From NCBI RefSeq assembly GCF_014201095.1, contig NZ_JACHDN010000001.1, positions 4,402,001 through 4,466,000 on the forward strand: a stretch of DNA of 64,000 nt. The letters are read 5' to 3'. How positions within the stretch are numbered: position 1 is the stretch's first letter; every line of letters begins with the position of its first letter. The notes below the pieces were generated by a model that was given only the letters and a program-made list of their open reading frames with translations, searched no databases and had not been told where the DNA came from. This DNA comes from Cellulomonas hominis. Its GTDB lineage: Bacteria > Actinomycetota > Actinomycetes > Actinomycetales > Cellulomonadaceae. The position numbers were made by a program, and so were the translations under genes. This document shows positions 8,318 through 16,301 of the stretch, piece by piece.

Positions 8318-8599
8318 ATGCTGACCGCCATCGTGCTCATCGACACCGACGCCGCCCGCATCCCGGAGGTCGCCGCCGCCATCGCCGAGATCCCCGGCGT
8401 GAGCGAGGTGTACTCCGTCACCGGCGAGGTCGACCTCATCGCCATGGTCCGCGTCCGGGAGCACGAGGAGCTCGCCGACATCATCGCGGACCGGGTCAGC
8501 AAGGTGGACGGCGTGGTCCGCACGCAGACGTACATCGCCTTCCGGACGTACTCGCAGCACGACCTCGAGCAGGCCTTCGCCCTCGGCATCGAGGACTGA
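8318..8599 (+). CDS. Stand-alone Lrp/AsnC ligand-binding (RAM) domain protein
   Basis: 93 aa. The whole protein corresponds to the effector-binding domain of Lrp/AsnC regulators (MLTAIVLIDTDAARIPEVAA, then GVSEVYSVTGEVDLIAMVRV and a C-terminal TYIAFRTYS strand); there is no DNA-binding domain. Such proteins oligomerise and bind amino acids. The ATG at 8318 is used: upstream in-frame codons overlap the preceding gene and do not match the family. CATGAT at 8306-8311 overlaps the preceding stop codon and ends six bases before the ATG, so a separate leaderless transcript is possible. A perfect hairpin follows the stop. Confidence 0.88.
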   Translation: MLTAIVLIDTDAARIPEVAAAIAEIPGVSEVYSVTGEVDLIAMVRVREHEELADIIADRVSKVDGVVRTQTYIAFRTYSQHDLEQAFALGIED

Positions 8600-8600
8600 C

Positions 8601-8624
8601 CCGCGGCCGCGCACGCGGCCGCGG
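8601..8624 (+). terminator. Perfect hairpin after the Lrp-like gene
   Basis: CCGCGGCCGCG (8601-8611) and CGCGGCCGCGG (8614-8624) form an 11-bp inverted repeat starting two bases after the stop codon. No T tract follows. Confidence 0.6.
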
Positions 8625-8657
8625 CGCTGCCGTCCCGCCGCCGGGCCCACGCCCGCG

Positions 8658-8721
8658 CGTCGAGGTTGCAGGAACTGCGGGTCCCGGACCGGCGAAGGCA
8701 GCATGTGCTGCACTCTCGACG
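8658..8721. other. Cloverleaf-like structured intergenic segment, unknown
   Basis: A 7-bp closing stem, CGTCGAG (8658-8664) with CTCGACG (8715-8721), encloses three small hairpins: GCAG-GAA-CTGC (8668-8678), GGTC-CCG-GACC (8680-8690) and GCAGCA-TG-TGCTGC (8698-8711). It lies in the 220-bp gap (8600-8819) between convergent genes. It has no T-arm consensus, so it is not a tRNA gene. Candidate small RNA or palindromic repeat; strand unknown. Confidence 0.3.
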
Positions 8722-8773
8722 GCCGGTTCGGGGCGGTCTCGGCGGGTGCCTGCAGCGCGGGGCACGGGGTTCC

Positions 8774-8854
8774 CGGCGCGCCAGCGCGCGGGTCAGCCTG
8801 CGGCGCGCCAGCGCCCGCGTCAGCTCGCGGCGCGCCAGCGCGCCAGGACGTCCG
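8774..8854. repeat. 27-bp tandem repeat over the 3' end of trpD (three copies)
   Basis: Units start at 8774, 8801 and 8828, each beginning CGGCGCGCCAGCGC. The third is the real trpD C-terminus; the other two are downstream copies. In the trpD frame the units read RWRAAS-stop, RGRWRAAG-stop, PARWRAG. Confidence 0.7.
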
Positions 8855-9869
8855 CCGCCGAGCCCTCGTCCACCGAGCGCGCCGCGTGACCCAGGCCCGC
8901 GCGCAGGCGCGGGACCAGGCCGCCGCCGTCCGCGCCCGTGCCGGGCAGCGACCCGTCCGCCACCAGCGCGGCCGCGGCGTTGAGCAGCACCGTCTCGCGC
9001 GAGGCGACCGGCTCCCCCGCCAGCACGGCCCGGGCCACGCCCGCGTTGAACTCGGCGTCCGCGCCGCGCAGGTCCGCGACGGTGAGCCGGGTGAGGCCGA
9101 GGTCGGCGACGGGGTCGAGCACGTGCTCGGAGACCTCCCCGCCCGTGACGTGCCAGATGTGGGAGGTCCCGGTCGGCGCGAGCTCGTCCAGCCCGTCGTC
9201 GCCCCGGAACACCAGCGCCTCGGTGCCGCGGCGCGCGAGCACGCCGGCGACCAGCCCGGCCATCCGCGGGTCGGCGACCCCGATGGCCGCGGCCGCGGGC
9301 TGTGCGGGGTTGGTCAGCGGGCCGAGGAAGTTGAACACCGTCCCGATGCCGAGCTCGCGGCGCGCGACGGCCACGTGCCGCATCGCCGGGTGGAACGTGA
9401 GCGCGAAGCAGAAGGTGATGCCGACCTCGGAGGCCAGCGCGGCGACGCGCTCCACGCTCTGGTCGAGCCGGATGCCGAGGGCCTCCAGCACGTCCGCGGA
9501 GCCGGACGACGAGGACGCGGCCCGGTTGCCGTGCTTGACCACCCGGACGCCTGTGCCCGCGACGACGAGCGAGGCCATCGTGGACACGTTGACGGTGTGC
9601 GCCCGGTCGCCGCCGGTGCCGACGATGTCCACCGCGCGGCCCGGGACCTCGAACCGCAGGGCGTGCGCGAGCATCGTGTCCGCGAGGGCGGTGAGCTCGG
9701 TGACGGTCTCGCCCTTGGCGCGCAGCCCGACGAGGAACCCGGCGACCCGCGCCGGCGAGGCCTCGCCGGACATGATCTGGTCCATCGCCCAGGCGGTCTG
9801 CGCCTCGGACAGGTCCTGCCGGCCGACGAGCGTCGTCAGCAGGTCGGACCAGGTGACCGCCTCGGTCAT
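8820..9869 (-). CDS. trpD: Anthranilate phosphoribosyltransferase
   Basis: 349 aa. Transfers phosphoribose from PRPP to anthranilate, the second committed step of tryptophan synthesis. The PRPP-binding GTGGD is at residues 84-88, followed by NVSTMAS and [21 protein letters not shown], all diagnostic of TrpD. The ATG at 9869 overlaps the stop of the upstream receiver-domain gene by four bases, implying translational coupling. No other trp gene is in the window; trpD is commonly isolated beside qcr genes in actinobacteria. The 3' end lies in a 27-bp tandem repeat. Confidence 0.95.
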   Translation of the reverse strand: MTEAVTWSDLLTTLVGRQDLSEAQTAWAMDQIMSGEASPARVAGFLVGLRAKGETVTELTALADTMLAHALRFEVPGRAVDIVGTGGDRAHTVNVSTMASLVVAGTGVRVVKHGNRAASSSSGSADVLEALGIRLDQSVERVAALASEVGITFCFALTFHPAMRHVAVARRELGIGTVFNFLGPLTNPAQPAAAAIGVADPRMAGLVAGVLARRGTEALVFRGDDGLDELAPTGTSHIWHVTGGEVSEHVLDPVADLGLTRLTVADLRGADAEFNAGVARAVLAGEPVASRETVLLNAAAALVADGSLPGTGADGGGLVPRLRAGLGHAARSVDEGSAADVLARWRAAS

Positions 9870-10306
9870 GCCGCGGGGGCGCCGGAGAGCAGCCCGGCGA
9901 CGGCGGCCTGCAGCTCGATGGGGTCGAGCGGCTGGGACACGACGGCGTCGGCGTCGGACCACGCGGCGAGCCAGGCGTCCTGCGGACGGCCGGTCAGCAC
10001 GAGCACCGGCGGGCAGCCGAAGACCTCGTCCTTGACCTGCCGGGCGAGCGCCATGCCGCCGACCTTGGCGGCCTCGCCGTCGAACACGAACAGGTCGTAC
10101 CCGCCGGCCTCCGCCTGCTCCAGCGCGGCGTGCGCCGTGGCGGCCTCGACCCACTCGATGTCCGGGGCGCCGCGCCCGAGCCGGCGGCCCACGCCGAGCC
10201 GCACCTGGGCGCGGGTGTCGACGTCGTCGCTGTAGAGCAGGATGCGCGGGCCCGGGGCGTCGGAGGCCCCGGCGGTGTCACCGGACGTGAGGCGGTCAGC
10301 GGCCAT
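9866..10306 (-). CDS. Atypical response-regulator receiver domain protein
   Basis: 146 aa, a single receiver-like domain with no output domain. Asp27-Asp28 (LLYSDD) form the acidic pocket, Asp76 (LFVFDGE) is the likely phosphoacceptor and Thr105 (LVLTGRP) the switch residue. The conserved lysine expected before the C-terminal Pro is Gln125 (SQPLDP), so phosphorylation-driven switching may be impaired. A GAAGGA Shine-Dalgarno supports the ATG at 10306. The gene overlaps trpD by four bases. No histidine kinase is nearby. It could be a phosphorylation-independent regulator. Confidence 0.8.
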   Translation of the reverse strand: MAADRLTSGDTAGASDAPGPRILLYSDDVDTRAQVRLGVGRRLGRGAPDIEWVEAATAHAALEQAEAGGYDLFVFDGEAAKVGGMALARQVKDEVFGCPPVLVLTGRPQDAWLAAWSDADAVVSQPLDPIELQAAVAGLLSGAPAA

Positions 10307-10507
10307 GATGGTCCTTCACTCGTGCGGGGGGTCGGGACGTGTCGCGCGCGTCCCTGCCCTGCATCTTGGCACGCCGACCCGCGCAGGCGGCGCCGACGCC
10401 CGCCGACGCCCCGGGATCACCCCGGGATCACGCCGATCGAGGTGACGATGTGACAGAAACCTCGGCGACTCCCTAGGACTTGAGACCCATGCGGAGCCGT
10501 TTTCGGC

Positions 10508-10513
10508 CATACT
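10508..10513 (+). promoter_or_regulatory. -10 hexamer CATACT for ctaE-qcrCAB
   Basis: CATACT ends seven bases before the GTG at 10521 with no Shine-Dalgarno between. TTGAGA at 10480-10485 is too far upstream for a normal -35. Confidence 0.45.
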
Positions 10514-10520
10514 GACGTGC

Positions 10521-11159
10521 GTGACGACCGCAACGGCTGCCCCCGCCTCCGCTCCACGTGTGAGCGTCAACCGACCCAACCCGGTGTCGGTGGGCACCAT
10601 CGTGTGGCTGGCGTCGGAGCTGATGTTCTTCGCGGGCCTGTTCGCCATGTACTTCACGCTCCGGGCGACGGTGCCCGAGGAGTGGGCGGTGCAGACCGAG
10701 AAGCTCAACATCACCTTCGCGGCGATCAACACGACGGTGCTGCTGCTGTCGTCGGTCACCTGCCAGATGGGCGTGTGGGCCGCCGAGCGGTTCCAGCCCG
10801 TGCGTTCCGGTTCGGTCCTCAACGTCCGCGGCTGGGGCATGAACGAGTGGATGACCCTGACCTACGTCATGGGCGCCTTCTTCATCGGCGGCCAGATCTT
10901 CGAGTACGCCGAGCTGGTCCACGAGGGCCTGACCATCTCGTCCAGCCCGTACGGCTCGGTGTTCTACCTGACGACCGGCTTCCACGGCCTGCACGTGGTC
11001 GGCGGCCTGATCGCGTTCCTGTTCCTGCTCGGCCGCTCGTTCACGGCCAAGCGGTTCGGCCACCACGAGGCCACCACGGCCATCGTCACCTCCTACTACT
11101 GGCACTTCGTCGACGTCGTGTGGATCGCGCTGTTCGCGACGATCTACCTGATCAAGTGA
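10521..11159 (+). CDS. ctaE: Cytochrome c oxidase subunit III
   Basis: 212 aa. Membrane subunit of the aa3 oxidase with about five TM helices; the first covers about 21-40 ([19 protein letters not shown]), the last about 190-210. Conserved family stretches include [10 protein letters not shown] and [14 protein letters not shown]. The short actinobacterial form lacks the first two helices of the mitochondrial protein. It heads ctaE-qcrC-qcrA-qcrB, matching the stable bc1-aa3 supercomplex of actinobacteria. The GTG at 10521 is supported by the CATACT box seven bases upstream. Confidence 0.95.
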   Translation: MTTATAAPASAPRVSVNRPNPVSVGTIVWLASELMFFAGLFAMYFTLRATVPEEWAVQTEKLNITFAAINTTVLLLSSVTCQMGVWAAERFQPVRSGSVLNVRGWGMNEWMTLTYVMGAFFIGGQIFEYAELVHEGLTISSSPYGSVFYLTTGFHGLHVVGGLIAFLFLLGRSFTAKRFGHHEATTAIVTSYYWHFVDVVWIALFATIYLIK

Positions 11160-11214
11160 CGAACCCCCGCCGCCCCCGCAACGCCCCCCGCACGCCCGAG
11201 ACGAGGATCCATCC

Positions 11215-12018
11215 GTGAAGGCACTTGCCGCCCGCAGGCACCACCGGTTCGCGCCGGTCGTGCTGCTCCTGCTGGCGCTGCTGCTGACCGGTGCGGTGTA
11301 CGCGATCGCCCAGCCCGCCAGCGCCGACGCGGCGCCCGCGGCTGCCAGCGACAGCGACATCGCCGCCGGCCAGAAGCTGTTCCAGGCCAACTGCGCCACC
11401 TGCCACGGCCCGACCGCCGAGGGCCGCGAGGCCGTCGACGGCGGCGCCGGCGGCCCGTCCCTCATCGGCGTGGGCGCCGCGGCGGTCGACTTCCAGGTCG
11501 GCACCGGCCGCATGCCGGCCCAGATGAACGGCGCGCAGATCCAGGCCAAGCCCGCGCAGTTCGACCAGGAGCAGATCAACCAGCTCGCGGCCTTCGTGGC
11601 CTCGCTGGGCGCCGGACCGGCGATCCCGACCGAGGACATGGTCGACCCGAGCCAGGGGGACGCGGCGAACGGCATGGCCCTGTTCCGCACCAACTGCGCG
11701 ATGTGCCACAACGCGGTCGGCGCGGGCGGCGCGCTGTCCCAGGGCAAGTGGGCCCCGGCGCTGGACGAGACCAGCCCGACGCACATCTACGAGGCGATGC
11801 TCACCGGCCCGCAGTCGATGCCGGTCTTCAACGACGCGAACATCACCCCCGAGGAGAAGCGGGACATCATCGCCTACCTCGACGAGCAGCGTGACGGGTC
11901 GCCCGGCGGCCTGTCCCTCGGCTCGCTGGGCCCGGTCAGCGAGGGCCTGTGGGCCTGGGTCGTCGGCATCGGCCTGCTGATCGGCGCGGCCGTCTGGATC
12001 GGAGCGAAGTCCTCGTGA
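11215..12018 (+). CDS. qcrC: Cytochrome bc1 complex diheme cytochrome c subunit
   Basis: 267 aa. Carries electrons within the bc1-aa3 supercomplex and replaces both cytochrome c1 and soluble cytochrome c. Two CxxCH haem sites are visible: Cys60-Cys63-His64 (NCATCHG) and Cys161-Cys164-His165 (NCAMCHN). There is an N-terminal signal/anchor helix (about 13-33) and a C-terminal TM helix (about 245-262). The ATG at 11215 is not an ATG but a GTG in GTGAAGGCACTT; the stop overlaps the qcrA start by four bases. Length and layout are normal. Confidence 0.95.
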   Translation: MKALAARRHHRFAPVVLLLLALLLTGAVYAIAQPASADAAPAAASDSDIAAGQKLFQANCATCHGPTAEGREAVDGGAGGPSLIGVGAAAVDFQVGTGRMPAQMNGAQIQAKPAQFDQEQINQLAAFVASLGAGPAIPTEDMVDPSQGDAANGMALFRTNCAMCHNAVGAGGALSQGKWAPALDETSPTHIYEAMLTGPQSMPVFNDANITPEEKRDIIAYLDEQRDGSPGGLSLGSLGPVSEGLWAWVVGIGLLIGAAVWIGAKSS

Positions 12019-13037
12019 GCAACGACAACACCGGCACCGACGTGACGACGCGCGCGGACGGCACCCTGCCCGAGCGCTTCGAGGACCCGGGCCACCCCGA
12101 GCACCACGAGCGCCGCGGCGACACCGACCCGAAGGCGAACAAGCGCGCCGAGCGCCAGGTCGTCGTGCTGTTCACCGTCTCGATCCTCGGCACCATCGGC
12201 GCGATCGTCGCGTACGCGCTGGTCCCCCCGGGCGAGACGGTCGGCAGCATGCGGCTGTCCAACCTGCTGCTGGGCCTGGGGCTGTTCCTGGGCCTCGCGG
12301 GCATCGGCGTCGCCGCCGTGCACTGGGCCAAGGCCCTGATGAACGACCGCGAGCAGTCCGAGGAGCGGCACAGCGTCCGCACGTCCGAGCCCAACCGGGC
12401 CGCGGCCGTCGAGGCGCTGAAGGCCGGCGCGAAGGACTCCGCGATCGGCCGTCGCGGCGTGCTCAAGGGCGCCATGGTGACCTCGCTCGCGCTGTTCCCG
12501 CTCGCCATCGCGGTGCCGCTGGTCGGCAACCTCGGTGGCGACTGGAACGTGGCGCGCTCGAAGCACACGATGTGGCGCCGCGGCACCCGCCTGACCATCG
12601 ACCCGAGCGGCCGGCCCATCAAGGCGGCCGACGTCACCATCGGCTCGGTGTTCCACGTCATCCCGGACAAGCTGGACGAGGCCGAGCACCCGCTCAACGA
12701 GAAGGCCAAGGCCGTCGTCCTGCTGATCCGCATGGACCCGCGCGACATCAAGTCCGAGCAGGGCGAGGGCTGGTCGTACGACGGCATCGTCGCGTTCTCG
12801 AAGATCTGCACCCACGTCGGGTGCCCCGTCGCCCTGTACGAGCAGCAGACGCACCACATCCTGTGCCCGTGCCACCAGTCGACCTTCGACGCCGCCGACG
12901 GCGCCAAGGTCGTGTTCGGCCCCGCGCACCGCCCGCTGCCCCAGCTGCCGATCACCGTGGACGACGAGGGCTACCTCGTCGCGCAGGACGGCTTCAGCGA
13001 ACCTATCGGCCCGTCCTTCTGGGAGCGCCTGACATGA
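12015..13037 (+). CDS. qcrA: Cytochrome bc1 complex Rieske iron-sulfur subunit
   Basis: 340 aa. Accepts electrons from quinol through a [2Fe-2S] cluster. The cluster ligands are Cys265 and His267 (CTHVGC) and Cys284 and His287 (CPCH), with Cys270/Cys286 as the structural disulfide. Three TM helices (about 49-70, 82-103 and 152-172) are characteristic of actinobacterial QcrA; the N-terminal 45 residues are charged and cytoplasmic. The GTG at 12015 overlaps the qcrC stop (GTGA). Its own stop overlaps the qcrB ATG (ATGA), so all three qcr genes are translationally coupled. Confidence 0.96.
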   Translation: MSNDNTGTDVTTRADGTLPERFEDPGHPEHHERRGDTDPKANKRAERQVVVLFTVSILGTIGAIVAYALVPPGETVGSMRLSNLLLGLGLFLGLAGIGVAAVHWAKALMNDREQSEERHSVRTSEPNRAAAVEALKAGAKDSAIGRRGVLKGAMVTSLALFPLAIAVPLVGNLGGDWNVARSKHTMWRRGTRLTIDPSGRPIKAADVTIGSVFHVIPDKLDEAEHPLNEKAKAVVLLIRMDPRDIKSEQGEGWSYDGIVAFSKICTHVGCPVALYEQQTHHILCPCHQSTFDAADGAKVVFGPAHRPLPQLPITVDDEGYLVAQDGFSEPIGPSFWERLT

Positions 13038-14785
13038 GCACCGTCGACTCCCCCACCCGCGCGGCAGGCGCGCCGCCGACGGCCGGCGCCCGCGCCGCCG
13101 GGGCGACCGCGGACTACCTGGACCAGCGCACCGGCATCGGCGTCGCGGTCAAGGAGTTCGCCCGCAAGATCTTCCCCGACCACTGGTCGTTCCTGCTCGG
13201 CGAGATCGCGCTGTACGCGTTCATCGTGCTGCTCATCTCGGGCACGTTCCTCACGATGTTCTTCGTGCCCTCCATGAACGAGGTGCACTACCACGGCCCC
13301 TGGGCCGCGATGGACGGCGTGCAGATGTCCGAGGCGTTCGCCTCGACGCTGCGGCTGTCGTTCGAGGTGCGCGGCGGCCTGCTCATGCGGCAGATCCACC
13401 ACTGGGCCGCGCTGATCTTCATGGCGGCGATCGTCACGCACATGATGCGCGTGTTCTTCACCGGCGCCTTCCGCAAGCCGCGCGAGCTCAACTGGCTCGT
13501 CGGCTTCACGCTGATGATCCTGGGCCTTCTCGCCGGCTTCTCCGGCTACTCGCTCCCCGACGACGTGCTGTCCGGCAACGGCCTGCGCATCGCGGACGGC
13601 GTGGCCCGCGCGATCCCGATCCTCGGCTCGTACATCTCGTTCGCGCTGTTCGGCGGCGAGTTCCCGGGCACCGACCTGATCCCGCGCCTGTTCACCGTGC
13701 ACGTGCTGCTGGTGCCGGCGCTGATCCTCGCGCTCATCGGCCTGCACCTGCTGTTCGTCGTGCTGCACAAGCACACGCAGTACCCGGGCTCGGGCCGGTC
13801 GGACAAGAACGTCGTCGGCTACCCGCTGTTCCCGGTGTACGTCGCGAAGGCCGGCGGCTTCTTCTTCATCGTGTTCTCGGTCATCGCGCTGATGGCCGCG
13901 ACGATGACGATCAACCCGGTCTGGAACTACGGCCCGTTCGACCCGGGCGTCGTGTCCGCGGGCGCGCAGCCCGACTGGTACATGCTGTTCCTCGAGGGCG
14001 GCCTGCGCCTGATGCCGGGCTGGGAGTTCGTCATCGGCCAGTACACGGTGTCGATGAACATCCTCATCCCCGGCGTGGTCATCCCCGGCCTGCTGTTCAC
14101 GACGCTGGCGCTGTGGCCCTTCATCGAGTCGCTGGCCACCGGCGACAAGCGCGAGCACCACGTGCTGGACCGTCCGCGCAACGCGCCGTTCCGCACCGCG
14201 TTCGGCGTCTCGTTCCTGACGGCGTTCTTCATCCTCATCCTGGCCGGCTCGAACGACCTGATCGCGACGCACTTCCACCTGTCGATCAACGACATCACGT
14301 GGACGTTCCGGGTGCTGCTGTTCGTCGGCCCGGCGATCGCGTTCTGGGTGACCAAGCGCATCTGCCTGGCGCTGCAGCGCAAGGACCGGGAGCTGGTGCT
14401 GCACGGCCACGAGACCGGGCGCATCGTCCGGTTCGCGTCCGGCGAGTACATCGAGGTGCACAAGCCCCTCGACGCCCACGAGCGGTGGCTGCGGGTGCAG
14501 CACGAGCCGCGGCGGCCGATCGAGATCGAGCCGGCCGAGGACTCGCGCGGCGTGCGCCGCAAGGGCTACCGGTCCGACCGGCTGCGCCAGCGGCTGTCCC
14601 GCGTGTTCTACGAGGACCGCGTCGAGCCGGTCACGCCGGCGGAGCTGCTCGCGGCGCAGTCGCACGGCGGGCACGACGCCCTCCCCGCGGCGCACGACGA
14701 GCACGAGGCGATCGGGGCCGGCGCGTCCGGGGCCCGGCACCTCGCGGCCGACACCGAGGACACCGAGGGCACCTCGACGCACTGA
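13034..14785 (+). CDS. qcrB: Cytochrome bc1 complex cytochrome b subunit
   Basis: 583 aa. Membrane quinol-oxidising subunit. Haem-b His pairs are carried by helix 2 ([20 protein letters not shown]) and helix 4 ([20 protein letters not shown]). A PEWY-like quinol-site equivalent is at [11 protein letters not shown]. The C-terminal cytoplasmic extension of about 140 residues is typical of actinobacterial QcrB. The ATG at 13034 is used because it overlaps the qcrA stop and begins the family-like sequence; the frame is open further upstream in qcrA without similarity. It is the last gene of the operon and is followed by a 15-bp stem terminator. Confidence 0.96.
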   Translation: MSTVDSPTRAAGAPPTAGARAAGATADYLDQRTGIGVAVKEFARKIFPDHWSFLLGEIALYAFIVLLISGTFLTMFFVPSMNEVHYHGPWAAMDGVQMSEAFASTLRLSFEVRGGLLMRQIHHWAALIFMAAIVTHMMRVFFTGAFRKPRELNWLVGFTLMILGLLAGFSGYSLPDDVLSGNGLRIADGVARAIPILGSYISFALFGGEFPGTDLIPRLFTVHVLLVPALILALIGLHLLFVVLHKHTQYPGSGRSDKNVVGYPLFPVYVAKAGGFFFIVFSVIALMAATMTINPVWNYGPFDPGVVSAGAQPDWYMLFLEGGLRLMPGWEFVIGQYTVSMNILIPGVVIPGLLFTTLALWPFIESLATGDKREHHVLDRPRNAPFRTAFGVSFLTAFFILILAGSNDLIATHFHLSINDITWTFRVLLFVGPAIAFWVTKRICLALQRKDRELVLHGHETGRIVRFASGEYIEVHKPLDAHERWLRVQHEPRRPIEIEPAEDSRGVRRKGYRSDRLRQRLSRVFYEDRVEPVTPAELLAAQSHGGHDALPAAHDEHEAIGAGASGARHLAADTEDTEGTSTH

Positions 14786-14811
14786 AACCCGGGCTTGACC
14801 TGGGGAATCAT

Positions 14812-14845
14812 CGCGCCCACCCGGTCGTTGGACCGGGTGGGCGCG
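14812..14845 (+). terminator. Strong hairpin terminator after qcrB
   Basis: CGCGCCCACCCGGTC (14812-14826) and its exact complement (14831-14845) form a 15-bp stem with loop GTTG, 27 bases after the qcrB stop. A GGTCGTTCC run follows. Confidence 0.8.
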
Positions 14846-14891
14846 GTCGTTCCCGACGGGCCGCCGCGATCCCGTCGTGGTACGACAGATG

Positions 14892-14917
14892 GCAGGTGCA
14901 CCCGCGGGTGCACCTGC
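14892..14917. repeat. 26-bp perfect palindrome upstream of sodA
   Basis: A fully symmetric sequence with arms GCAGGTGCACCCG (14892-14904) and complement, without spacer, ends 53 bases before the sodA ATG. Possible operator or a second terminator/attenuator. Confidence 0.5.
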
Positions 14918-14970
14918 GTTGGACGTCGTCGCGGCAGCCGAAGCCGCGACCCGAGCACGGAGAGGCACTG

Positions 14971-15600
14971 ATGGCCGACTACACCCTTCCGGACCTGCCC
15001 TACGACTACGCGGCGCTCGAGCCGCACATCTCCGGCCGCATCATGGAGCTGCACCACGACAAGCACCACGCGACGTACGTGGCCGGCGCGAACACGACGC
15101 TGGAGAAGCTCGCCGCGGCCCGGGAGTCCGGCGACCTCGGCGCCGTCGCGGGCCTGGAGAAGACGCTGGCCTTCAACCTCGGCGGCCACGTGAACCACTC
15201 GGTGTTCTGGCAGAACCTCTCCCCGGACGGCGGCGACAAGCCGGTCGGCGAGCTGGCCGCGGCGATCGACGAGTTCTTCGGGTCGTTCGACAAGTTCCAG
15301 GCGCACTTCACGGCGAACGCCACCACGATCATGGGCTCCGGCTGGTCGATCCTCGCGTGGGACTCGATCGGCGAGAAGCTCGTCATCGTGCAGCTGTACG
15401 ACCAGCAGGGCAACATCCCGCTCGGCATCGTGCCGATCGTCGTGCTCGACATGTGGGAGCACGCGTTCTACCTCGACTACGTCAACGTCAAGGCGGACTA
15501 CGTCAAGGCGTGGTGGAACATCGTGAACTGGGCCGACGCCGGCGAGCGCTTCACCCGCGCCCGCACCCAGACCGCGGGGCTGATCGTCCCGTCGCTCTGA
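14971..15600 (+). CDS. sodA: Superoxide dismutase (Mn/Fe type)
   Basis: 209 aa. Dismutates superoxide to hydrogen peroxide and oxygen. The metal ligands are visible: His28 ([12 protein letters not shown]), a second His in GHVNHSVFW, and Asp and His in [11 protein letters not shown]. The closing [14 protein letters not shown] is also family-typical. Metal preference cannot be decided by eye. GGAGAGGCACTG before the ATG is a good Shine-Dalgarno, and the upstream continuation of the frame has no similarity. The gene sits alone between convergent respiratory operons, flanked by strong hairpins, with a 26-bp palindrome in its upstream region. Confidence 0.95.
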   Translation: MADYTLPDLPYDYAALEPHISGRIMELHHDKHHATYVAGANTTLEKLAAARESGDLGAVAGLEKTLAFNLGGHVNHSVFWQNLSPDGGDKPVGELAAAIDEFFGSFDKFQAHFTANATTIMGSGWSILAWDSIGEKLVIVQLYDQQGNIPLGIVPIVVLDMWEHAFYLDYVNVKADYVKAWWNIVNWADAGERFTRARTQTAGLIVPSL

Positions 15601-15607
15601 ACCGCCC

Positions 15608-15664
15608 GCGCACGGGCCGAGGGCCGGTCACCCCGTCGGGGTGGCCGGCCCTCGGCGCGTGCGC
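15608..15664 (+). terminator. Long hairpin terminator after sodA
   Basis: Arms 15608-15634 and 15638-15664 pair with two mismatches around a GTC loop, beginning eight bases after the sodA stop. Confidence 0.75.
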
Positions 15665-15729
15665 GGTCCCGGTCCGGCAGGCCGTCGCCTGCAGGGCCAC
15701 GTCGCCAGGACGGGCCGGCAGACGACGCA

Positions 15730-15760
15730 GGGGCCGGGCACCGTGACGGTGCCCGGCCCC
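15730..15760 (-). terminator. Hairpin terminator of the ctaC-ctaD-ctaF operon
   Basis: GGGGCCGGGCACCG (15730-15743) and its exact complement (15747-15760) form a 14-bp stem with a TGA loop just after the ctaF stop on the minus strand. Confidence 0.75.
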
Positions 15761-15778
15761 TCGCGTGCCGACCCGGGG

Positions 15779-16249
15779 TCAGTGCGCGTGCTGCCCGCGG
15801 GAGAACTCGAAGACCCAGCCGACCAGGCCGATGACGCCGAGCGCCACGCCCACGTACAGCAGCCACCACCCGATCGCCATGCCGAGGAACACGATGGCCC
15901 CCGCCGCGGCGATCGTGATGGGCCACCAGCTCCACGGGCTGAACACGCCCTGGTCGCCGGCGCCCTCGGCGATGAGCGCCTCCGGGTCGTCCTCCGGGCG
16001 GGCGTCGATGCGGCGCGAGAGCAGCAGCAGGTAGCCGCCGATCATGCCGACCAGGCCCCCGACCAGCGGGATGCCCACGGTGCCGACGGGCTCGCCGTCG
16101 CTCCACCAGGCGTAGATGAGGCCGATCGGGATGAAGAACAGGATCCCGCCCAGGAACAGGTAGGGCTCCACCTTCATCGCGTGCCGCGGGCGCTCGCCGC
16201 TGCCCGTCAGCGACGGCCGGGTGCCGCCGAACTCGTCGAGCCTGCTCAT
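15779..16249 (-). CDS. ctaF: Cytochrome c oxidase subunit 4 (actinobacterial CtaF)
   Basis: 156 aa from the ATG at 16249. Small membrane subunit specific to actinobacterial aa3 oxidases, with four TM helices (about 32-50, 60-78, 106-124 and 126-146). Family similarity starts at MKVEPYLFLGGILFF, an internal Met at 16177 that would give 132 aa. I prefer 16249 because GAGGGG stands eight bases before it, whereas nothing like a Shine-Dalgarno precedes 16177. It is the third gene of ctaC-ctaD-ctaF, 52 bases after ctaD. Confidence 0.85.
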   Translation of the reverse strand: MSRLDEFGGTRPSLTGSGERPRHAMKVEPYLFLGGILFFIPIGLIYAWWSDGEPVGTVGIPLVGGLVGMIGGYLLLLSRRIDARPEDDPEALIAEGAGDQGVFSPWSWWPITIAAAGAIVFLGMAIGWWLLYVGVALGVIGLVGWVFEFSRGQHAH

Positions 16250-16301
16250 CTCGGGGTCCCCTCGGAATCGGGAGCGAAGCGAGTGATTTCGTGGGGTGAG
16301 C

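Noticed and set aside
8658..8721. tRNA gene
   Set aside because: The cloverleaf outline is there, but the T-arm consensus, the loop sizes and the variable region do not fit any tRNA. Listed instead as an unknown structured segment.
8774..8854. CRISPR-like array
   Set aside because: Only three adjoining 27-bp units without spacers and partly inside trpD; this is a simple tandem duplication.
10406..10432. Direct repeat CCCCGGGATCA twice upstream of ctaE as an operator
   Set aside because: Two adjacent copies of a GC-rich 11-mer can arise by slippage and are far from the start; no symmetry or further copy supports regulator binding.
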